From positions 1-7,109 of the forward strand of contig NZ_JAIVFR010000323.1 in the NCBI RefSeq assembly GCF_020829685.1: a DNA stretch of 7,109 bases, given 5' to 3'. This document shows positions 1 to 3,685 of this stretch, piece after piece. The position numbers were made by a program, and so were the translations under genes. The first letter of the stretch is position 1. Each line of letters starts with the position of its first letter. Source of the stretch: Nostoc sp. CHAB 5715 (GTDB lineage: Bacteria; Cyanobacteriota; Cyanobacteriia; Cyanobacteriales; Nostocaceae). Below the pieces are notes generated by a model, which ran no database searches, was not told the DNA's origin, and saw only the letters and a list, made by a program, of their open reading frames with translations.

Positions 1-1
1 A

Positions 2-835
2 GATACTTTACTACAAGGTAGATGGGAAATTGCACCTCATCCTCATGACCCACCGCATACGCCAGATAATCATGCTTGGATTTCGGTGATACCTGCTCGG
101 TTTATCGGAAATCATACTCGGTGTCGAGTTCAGGTGGATACGAGTAAATTGATGGCGGATAAGCAGTATAAACGTCAACTCATACTGCACAGTAATGCCT
201 ATCCAGCAATTCACACTTTAACGGTGAAGGTGCAGACGGCTGCTTTACCAATTGAAAAGCGAAAGATACCCTCTGGTGGTTTAATTGGGCTGTTTTTAGT
301 GGCTGTGTTGGTAGCTATGGCTACGACTTGGTTTATTACTTATGCTGCAAGTGCTTTTGCAAGTTGGTATTTACAAAATGTTGTATATGAGTGGATTCTG
401 TTTAGCAGTATTTCCTCACTTATGTTTGGGTTTTGGACGGGTTATTCCGAACTAAAGGGAGGAAAATCTGTGGATGAGGCTGTGGGTTTGGCTGTGGGTT
501 GGGCTGTGGGTTTGGCTGTGGGTTGGGCTGGTTTGGCTGTGGGTTGGGTTGGTTTGGTTGTAGGTATAGCCGCGGGTTTGGCTGTGGGTTTGGCTGTGAA
601 TTGGGTTATAAATTTGGCTGAAGACTCATTTACAACTGTACTAATACTACTAACATTAGGATTTGGAGCTAGCGCAGGAACTGGGATAGTAGCGGGCTTT
701 CTAAATCAATTTATTTTGTTAGCACTAACCGGAACCAGTTTACTCGCACTTTCCATGCTGCTTTATTCACCTCTAAAAAGACGTAGGTTAATTACTAAAT
801 ATCGCCAGTCTGAGGAATCTTTAATTAAACCGTAA
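2..835 (+). CDS. Membrane protein with soluble beta-rich N-terminal domain and AVG(L/W) repeats (5'-truncated)
   Basis: The frame is open from base 2 without an upstream stop, so the true start lies outside the window; the GTG at 86 is only an internal valine. The visible part is 277 residues. Residues 1 to about 85 are soluble and contain GRWEIAPHPHDPPHTPDNHA and VDTSKLMADKQYKRQLILHS. From memory, similar segments occur in cyanobacterial multidomain proteins, some with kinase or zinc-ribbon modules, and resemble a beta-sandwich; I cannot name the family with confidence. Hydrophobic helices follow at about 92-114 and 131-148, then a glycine-rich AVGL/AVGW stretch (160-201) and two more helices at about 211-234 and 236-256. 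The tail is basic (KRRR), suggesting a cytoplasmic C-terminus. The stop TAA is followed within 10 bases by a strong hairpin. Function is unknown; an integral membrane location is well supported. Confidence 0.75.
   Translation, partial: DTLLQGRWEIAPHPHDPPHTPDNHAWISVIPARFIGNHTRCRVQVDTSKLMADKQYKRQLILHSNAYPAIHTLTVKVQTAALPIEKRKIPSGGLIGLFLVAVLVAMATTWFITYAASAFASWYLQNVVYEWILFSSISSLMFGFWTGYSELKGGKSVDEAVGLAVGWAVGLAVGWAGLAVGWVGLVVGIAAGLAVGLAVNWVINLAEDSFTTVLILLTLGFGASAGTGIVAGFLNQFILLALTGTSLLALSMLLYSPLKRRRLITKYRQSEESLIKP
479..604 (+). repeat. Degenerate 12-bp tandem repeat encoding AVG(L/W)
   Basis: Units of GCTGTGGGTTTG and GCTGTGGGTTGG alternate in the reading frame. The first four (479-526) are exact alternating units. 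Later units are shortened to 9 bp (527-535, 548-556) or diverged (557-568, 593-604). All length changes are multiples of three, so the frame is kept. The product has glycine every fourth residue for most of the stretch, a GxxxG or glycine-zipper spacing suited to close helix packing in a membrane. Expansion by replication slippage is the likely origin (inference). Confidence 0.85.
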
Positions 836-841
836 TCAAAC

Positions 842-874
842 AGATCCCCGACTTCTTAAAGAAGTCGGGGATCT
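842..874 (+). terminator. Strong hairpin after the membrane protein gene, possible terminator
   Basis: Arms 842-855 and 861-874 are a perfect 14-bp inverted repeat (AGATCCCCGACTTC / GAAGTCGGGGATCT) around a TTAAA loop, starting 6 bases after the TAA. No long T-run follows (the next bases are TGTAGTG), so it is not a classic rho-independent terminator. From memory, hairpins with this GATCCCCGACTTCTT motif recur between genes in Nostoc-type genomes, so it may be a dispersed palindrome that also ends or protects transcripts. Confidence 0.55.
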
Positions 875-938
875 TGTAGTGTTTGTGAGTAAGATAAGAT
901 CGCACTCTCTTTTTTTCTGCCTAACTTAAGAATGCGAA

Positions 939-1002
939 GCCTTTTTTTACAAAGCGTTAATGTAGTGCGGTAAGCGATAGCTATGCCGTCAGGCTTATCG
1001 CT
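939..1002 (+). repeat. 64-bp interspersed repeat, copy A
   Basis: This matches 2521-2584 at 61 of 64 positions without gaps (hand alignment). It starts GCC plus seven T and ends in an imperfect hairpin: AGCGATA pairs with TATCGCT, and inside it GCC pairs with GGC around GTCA. No target duplication was found. The ATG at 983 lies inside this repeat, so it should not be taken as the start of the following gene. Confidence 0.8.
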
Positions 1003-1041
1003 TTCACAAAAAGATTACGATATATATAAACAAATAAATAT

Positions 1042-1044
1042 AGG
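1042..1044 (+). promoter_or_regulatory. Probable ribosome binding site (AGG) supporting the 1052 start
   Basis: AGG lies 7 bases before the ATG at 1052. It is weak but well spaced, and it favours 1052 over the in-frame ATG at 983, which is inside a dispersed repeat. Confidence 0.4.
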
Positions 1045-1051
1045 TCAATCT

Positions 1052-1390
1052 ATGTCTACCAAACATATCGCAGAGTATTTCAACTTTCTCTCTTCTGAAG
1101 ACATTAGACTGAAAGATTCAAGAATTGGTATTGAAACAATTCTTTATGAATACATTGATTGTGGACGTTCTCCAGAAGAAATTGCCCAAATTTATCAAAC
1201 AATCTCTTTAGAACAAGTATATGCAACAATTCTTTATTATCTGCAAAACAAAGAAGCTGTCAGTGCTTACATGAAAAACTGGATAGAACACGGTCATAGA
1301 ATGCGAGAACAACAGAGGCTTAATCCTCCACCTGTATCAGAAAAAATGCGTCAAATCCGAACTGAAAGACAAGCCAATGTGAAAATATAG
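1052..1390 (+). CDS. DUF433 domain protein
   Basis: The product is 112 residues from ATG 1052. The DUF433 core spans about residues 18-66: IRLKDSRIGIETILYEYI, then the diagnostic SPEEIAQIY and SLEQVYATILYYL, a small helix-turn-helix-like fold. DUF433 proteins are often annotated as antitoxin-like because some sit beside PIN-like (DUF5615) toxin genes. Here no toxin gene follows; a small mobile element is inserted directly after the stop instead. A charged tail (RMREQQRL ... RQIRTERQ) extends beyond the domain. The longer frame from ATG 983 would add 23 residues, but its first residues are encoded by a dispersed repeat and the protein family-like sequence begins at MSTKHIAEYF, so 1052 is preferred. 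The sequence is A/T-rich compared with the tRNA nucleotidyltransferase gene. The function is inferred only from the family: possible DNA binding or toxin neutralisation. Confidence 0.8.
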   Translation: MSTKHIAEYFNFLSSEDIRLKDSRIGIETILYEYIDCGRSPEEIAQIYQTISLEQVYATILYYLQNKEAVSAYMKNWIEHGHRMREQQRLNPPPVSEKMRQIRTERQANVKI

Positions 1391-1560
1391 CAGGGCTATT
1401 TCGTTGCAGACAGAAACCGCCCAGAACTGAAGTTCTTTGGCTTTTAGCTAAAGTCCGTTAAAACGGACTATAAACTTTTCTCAGTCGTCTTAAGAAGACT
1501 TTCGCTATAAGAGAGGTGAATTCATTCGGAGGCGGACTATATGAGAATGAAATAGCCCTG
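1391..1560. mobile_element. 170-bp miniature inverted-repeat element (MITE-like) with 10-bp target duplication
   Basis: The ends are perfect 12-bp inverted repeats, CAGGGCTATTTC (1391-1402) and GAAATAGCCCTG (1549-1560); similarity continues weakly inward (TT at +14/15, CCGCC at +27 left and +26 right). The element is flanked by an exact 10-bp direct repeat, GAAAATATAG, at 1381-1390 and 1561-1570. No transposase frame fits inside. Interior hairpins include AGTCCGTT/AACGGACT (1452-1459/1462-1469) and GTCTT/AAGAC (1487-1491/1495-1499). It would need a transposase in trans; a 10-bp duplication fits IS families that duplicate 8-10 bp, such as ISAs1, but the family is not established here. The left duplication contains the TAG stop of the DUF433 gene, so that gene remains intact. 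Confidence 0.85.
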
Positions 1561-1647
1561 GAAAATATAGAAGAATTAATAATAGCTGCTTTTGCATCAG
1601 AAGAAGATGAATATCAAGACCGAATAGTTTATTTACCCTTACCCTAA
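1561..1647 (+). pseudogene. Possible coding remnant to the right of the miniature element
   Basis: The frame from 1561 reads 28 residues to TAA 1645-1647, including ENIEELIIAAFASEEDEYQD and ending IVYLPLP. Its acidic, protein-like composition suggests a gene tail. Joined back across the target duplication, this frame meets a TGA at 1363-1365 and has no start codon, so it was not intact just before insertion. In the present sequence it is open back to 1474 through the element, with a GTG at 1516. I cannot identify the family. Confidence 0.25.
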
Positions 1648-1653
1648 AAATAA

Positions 1654-1683
1654 GCGATCGCCTACGGTACGCTACGCGATCGC
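1654..1683. repeat. Paired HIP1 module
   Basis: Two GCGATCGC octamers (1654-1661 and 1676-1683) bracket CTACGGTACGCTAC. HIP1 is the highly iterated palindrome of many cyanobacteria. Other copies in the window are at 2494-2501, 3669-3676, 3889-3896, 5635-5642 and 6194-6201. A related string, CGCTACGCGA, also occurs in the element at 3434-3602. Confidence 0.8.
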
Positions 1684-1701
1684 CAACTACAAAACTAAAA
1701 C

Positions 1702-1743
1702 TGCTAAAATAAATCCATAACTACTTGATGCCGTATCCATTCT
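1702..1743 (+). promoter_or_regulatory. Putative extended -10 promoter and conserved leader of the first Uma2 gene
   Basis: TGCTAAAAT (1702-1710) resembles an extended -10 element (TGn plus TAAAAT); no clear -35 is visible. It ends 33 bases before the ATG, exactly as in the second Uma2 gene. The leader contains TTGATGCCG and ATTCT directly before the ATG, both shared with the paralogue. There is no clear Shine-Dalgarno sequence. Confidence 0.4.
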
Positions 1744-2487
1744 ATGACCATAGCTCAAGAATTAGATGATCAAAAAGGCATCTGCGAAGATGTTATATTT
1801 CCCCCTGGTGATTTATATAGTGATGAGCCTCCCTTGGAAAGCGAACTACATCTAGAGCAAATCATGCTCTTACTCAAATGCCTAAAATGGCTGTGGCGAG
1901 ATAAAAATGATTTCTATGCAGCAGGAAACCTGACTATCTACTACAGTCCACGCCAACGCAAATCAGAATACTTCCGAGGGCCAGACTTTTTTGTAGTACT
2001 GGGAACTGAACGTAAAACCCGTAAAAGTTGGGTAGTCTGGGAAGAAGATGGCAAATATCCAAATGTAATTCTGGAAATTTTGTCTGACTCAACAGCGAAT
2101 ACTGACAAAAATTTAAAGAAAACAATTTATCAAGATACTTTTCGCACGCCTGATTATTTTTGGTTCGACCCTTACACACAAGAATTTGCGGGATTTCATT
2201 TAGTAGATGGAGAATATCAACCTTTACAAGCAAGTGAAGAAGGATATTTGTGGAGTCATCAGCTAGGTTTATATTTAGGAGTTTATCAGGGACTATTGCG
2301 GTTTTTTACACGAGATGGTCAATTAGTGCCAACACTTGAAGAAGCGACAGAACAAGCTGAACAAAAAGCAGAACAAGCTGAACAAAAAGCAGAACAAGCT
2401 GAACAAAAAGCAGAACAAGCTGAACAAAAAGCAGAACGTTTGGCTGAAAAACTGCGGGAGTTAAATATCGACCCAGATACAATTTAG
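1744..2487 (+). CDS. Uma2 family (DUF820) PD-(D/E)XK nuclease-fold protein, copy 1
   Basis: The product is 247 residues. The Uma2/DUF820 core covers about residues 17-195. The expected nuclease-fold acidic residues are D81 in the PDFFVVL motif and E111 in VILEILSDST, followed by lysines at 122 and 125-126 and the typical PDYFWFDP motif (136-143). Uma2 proteins are abundant in cyanobacteria; they are related to restriction-type nucleases by fold, but their biological role is not settled. Residues 203-230 are four perfect heptads (EQAEQKA), a likely coiled coil, followed by RLAEKLRELNIDPDTI. The ATG at 1744 starts MTIAQE, matching the MTITQE start of the paralogue downstream; the leaders also align, supporting this start. 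It is separated from copy 2 by 150 bases. No stop or frameshift is seen, and the acidic residues are intact, so catalytic activity is possible but unproven. Confidence 0.88.
   Translation: MTIAQELDDQKGICEDVIFPPGDLYSDEPPLESELHLEQIMLLLKCLKWLWRDKNDFYAAGNLTIYYSPRQRKSEYFRGPDFFVVLGTERKTRKSWVVWEEDGKYPNVILEILSDSTANTDKNLKKTIYQDTFRTPDYFWFDPYTQEFAGFHLVDGEYQPLQASEEGYLWSHQLGLYLGVYQGLLRFFTRDGQLVPTLEEATEQAEQKAEQAEQKAEQAEQKAEQAEQKAERLAEKLRELNIDPDTI
2350..2433 (+). repeat. Four perfect 21-bp tandem repeats encoding coiled-coil heptads
   Basis: Four identical units start at 2350, 2371, 2392 and 2413; each begins GAACAAGCTG and ends AACAAAAAGCA. Each encodes EQAEQKA. Perfect DNA identity, rather than only amino acid conservation, indicates recent expansion and likely length variation between strains. 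The paralogue at 2638-3345 lacks this array. Confidence 0.95.
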
Positions 2488-2493
2488 GGTACT

Positions 2494-2530
2494 GCGATCG
2501 CGTATAATATCGTAGGCATCGCCTTTTTTT
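2494..2530 (+). terminator. Possible terminator after the first Uma2 gene
   Basis: GCGAT (2494-2498) can pair with ATCGC (2518-2522), followed by C and seven T (2524-2530). The stem is short and the loop long (19 bases), with some inner pairing (TAT/ATA). The T-run belongs to repeat copy B, so the terminator role, if real, is shared with that repeat. Confidence 0.25.
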
Positions 2531-2584
2531 AAAAAGCGTTAATCTACTGCGGTAAGCGATAGCTATGCCGTCAGGCTTATCGCT
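2521..2584 (+). repeat. 64-bp interspersed repeat, copy B
   Basis: This is the second copy of the repeat at 939-1002, with three mismatches, in the same orientation. It fills most of the gap between the two Uma2 genes and ends in the same AGCGATA/TATCGCT hairpin, 11 bases before the putative promoter of the second gene. Confidence 0.8.
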
Positions 2585-2595
2585 ATCTACAACTC

Positions 2596-2637
2596 TGTTA
2601 AAATCAACCTAGAACTAATTGATGCCGGATTGATTCT
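2596..2637 (+). promoter_or_regulatory. Putative extended -10 promoter and conserved leader of the second Uma2 gene
   Basis: TGTTAAAAT (2596-2604) matches the extended -10 candidate of the first gene and has the same 33-base distance to the ATG. TTGATGCCG, a following AT and ATTCTATGACCAT are conserved in the leader. Separate promoters suggest each paralogue is transcribed on its own (inference). Confidence 0.4.
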
Positions 2638-3345
2638 ATGACCATCACCCAAGAATCAGAATCTACTGAAGACATTTCTCAAGATGTGATATTTCCACCA
2701 GGTGATTTATATAGTGACGAACCTCCCTGGGAAACAGAACTGCACATGCGACAAATAATCTTACTTTTAGAATGCCTGAAATGGCTGTGGCGAGACAGAA
2801 ATGATTTTTATGCGACGGCAAACCTGACTATCTATTACAATACGCAACAACTAAAATCAAGACACCTTAGTAGCCCAGACTTTTTTGTAGTATTAAAAAC
2901 AGAACGTAAAATCCGCAAAAGTTGGGTAGTGTGGGAAGAATATGGCAAATATCCCCATGTCGTCGTAGAAATTATGTCGGAATCAACAGCCCAAACAGAC
3001 AAAGGTATAAAGAAAGAAATTTATCAAGATACTTTTCGCACGCCGGATTATTTTTGGTTTGACCCATACACATTAGAATTTGCCGGATTTCATTTAGTAG
3101 ATGGAAAATATCAACCTTTACAAGCAAATGCACAAGGGCATTTGTGGAGTAAACAATTAGGGTTATATTTGGGAATTCATCAGGGATTATTACGTTGGTT
3201 CACACCTGATGGACAATTAGTACTGACACTAGAAGAAACTATCGTGCAGGCACAAGAAACCATAGTAAAAGCACAAGCGAAAGAAAGAGTAGAACGTTTG
3301 GCAGCAAAATTGCGAGAGTTAAATATCGATCCAGATACAATTTAG
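2638..3345 (+). CDS. Uma2 family (DUF820) PD-(D/E)XK nuclease-fold protein, copy 2
   Basis: The product is 235 residues and aligns without gaps to the first Uma2 protein over residues 1-200, with about 149 identical positions by hand count (about 75%). D81 in PDFFVVL, E111 in VVVEIMSEST, K122 and the FDP motif (141-143) are all kept, so the putative nuclease site is preserved in both copies. The linker differs: in place of EQAEQKA heptads it has TIVQAQETIVKAQAKERVE, also helical and glutamine/alanine-rich. The end RLAAKLRELNIDPDTI is nearly identical to copy 1, showing selection on this tail or recent common ancestry. The role is unknown, as for most Uma2 proteins. The next 340 bases downstream hold a gene remnant and a miniature element rather than a partner gene. 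Confidence 0.88.
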   Translation: MTITQESESTEDISQDVIFPPGDLYSDEPPWETELHMRQIILLLECLKWLWRDRNDFYATANLTIYYNTQQLKSRHLSSPDFFVVLKTERKIRKSWVVWEEYGKYPHVVVEIMSESTAQTDKGIKKEIYQDTFRTPDYFWFDPYTLEFAGFHLVDGKYQPLQANAQGHLWSKQLGLYLGIHQGLLRWFTPDGQLVLTLEETIVQAQETIVKAQAKERVERLAAKLRELNIDPDTI

Positions 3346-3433
3346 ATTAATATAATAATCGCATAGCGTAAAGTATTACACCCAAAGATAGTTCAACAGA
3401 TTATACAAGCTATCAAACCTGATGAAAATGATC

Positions 3434-3602
3434 GGGTGCATCCCAGTTTTTATTTTGCTCTTGAGAATAACTGTCATTGCGAGGAGGAACGACGAAGCAA
3501 TCTCATGGACTCGTTTTGAAGAGAAGAATTTTGCGATTGCTTCGTTCCTCTCTTCGAGACGCTACGCGAACGCAATGACATGTAAAAAAGTGGGATGCTC
3601 CC
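3434..3602. mobile_element. 169-bp miniature inverted-repeat element with 8-bp target duplication
   Basis: The ends are GGGTGCATCCCA (3434-3445) and TGGGATGCTCCC (3591-3602), inverted repeats matching at 11 of 12 positions; T-rich/A-rich tracts follow inward. An exact 8-bp direct repeat, AAATGATC, flanks it at 3426-3433 and 3603-3610. There is no transposase frame. The ends differ from those of the element at 1391-1560, so a different transposase is expected. Its middle is a second, smaller palindrome (3472-3580). Confidence 0.82.
3472..3580. repeat. Nested 109-bp palindromic repeat of the TGTCATTGCGAGG type
   Basis: TGTCATTGCG (3472-3481) and CGCAATGACA (3571-3580) are perfect inverted repeats. 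Inner arms GAGGAACGACGAAGCAATC (3484-3502) and GATTGCTTCGTTCCTC (3535-3550) pair apart from three extra bases. From memory, this TGTCATTGCGAG motif is a widespread dispersed bacterial palindrome. It may be part of the larger element or have inserted into it; no separate target duplication is visible. Confidence 0.75.
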
Positions 3603-3685
3603 AAATGATCTGGCTGATGATAAAACCTGAATTTATAATCTATTGCTCAACACTCCACAAATATATGAGCGATCGCTTCACTAAT

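Larger units (their letters stand above)
3367..3630 (+). pseudogene. Possible coding remnant split by a 169-bp element
   Basis: If the element at 3434-3602 and one target copy are removed, bases 3367-3433 join 3611-3630 in one frame, giving 28 residues: RKVLHPKIVQQIIQAIKPDE, then NDLADDKT and a TGA at 3628-3630. A TAG at 3364-3366 closes the frame upstream and no start codon is present, so it was already a fragment before insertion. The helical, protein-like content suggests the tail of a lost gene. The family is not recognised. Confidence 0.25.

Noticed and set aside
86..88. GTG at 86 as the start of the first gene
   Set aside because: The frame is open to the left edge with conserved-looking residues (GRWEIAPHPHDPP) before it, so the gene begins outside the window.
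983..1051. Upstream ATG extending the DUF433 protein by 23 residues
   Set aside because: The ATG and the next codons lie in a 64-bp dispersed repeat also found at 2521-2584; the 1052 ATG has an AGG at suitable spacing and begins the family-like sequence.
1934..2233. 99-codon minus-strand frame
   Set aside because: It lies entirely antisense to the first Uma2 gene, whose motifs and paralogue prove the plus-strand frame.
2350..2433. CRISPR-like array
   Set aside because: Units are directly adjacent without spacers and encode coiled-coil heptads in frame.
1052..3345. Toxin-antitoxin or defence island formed by DUF433 and the Uma2 pair
   Set aside because: No toxin gene is next to DUF433, the genes have separate leaders and are broken up by repeats, and Uma2 function is unsettled; there is no evidence that they act together.
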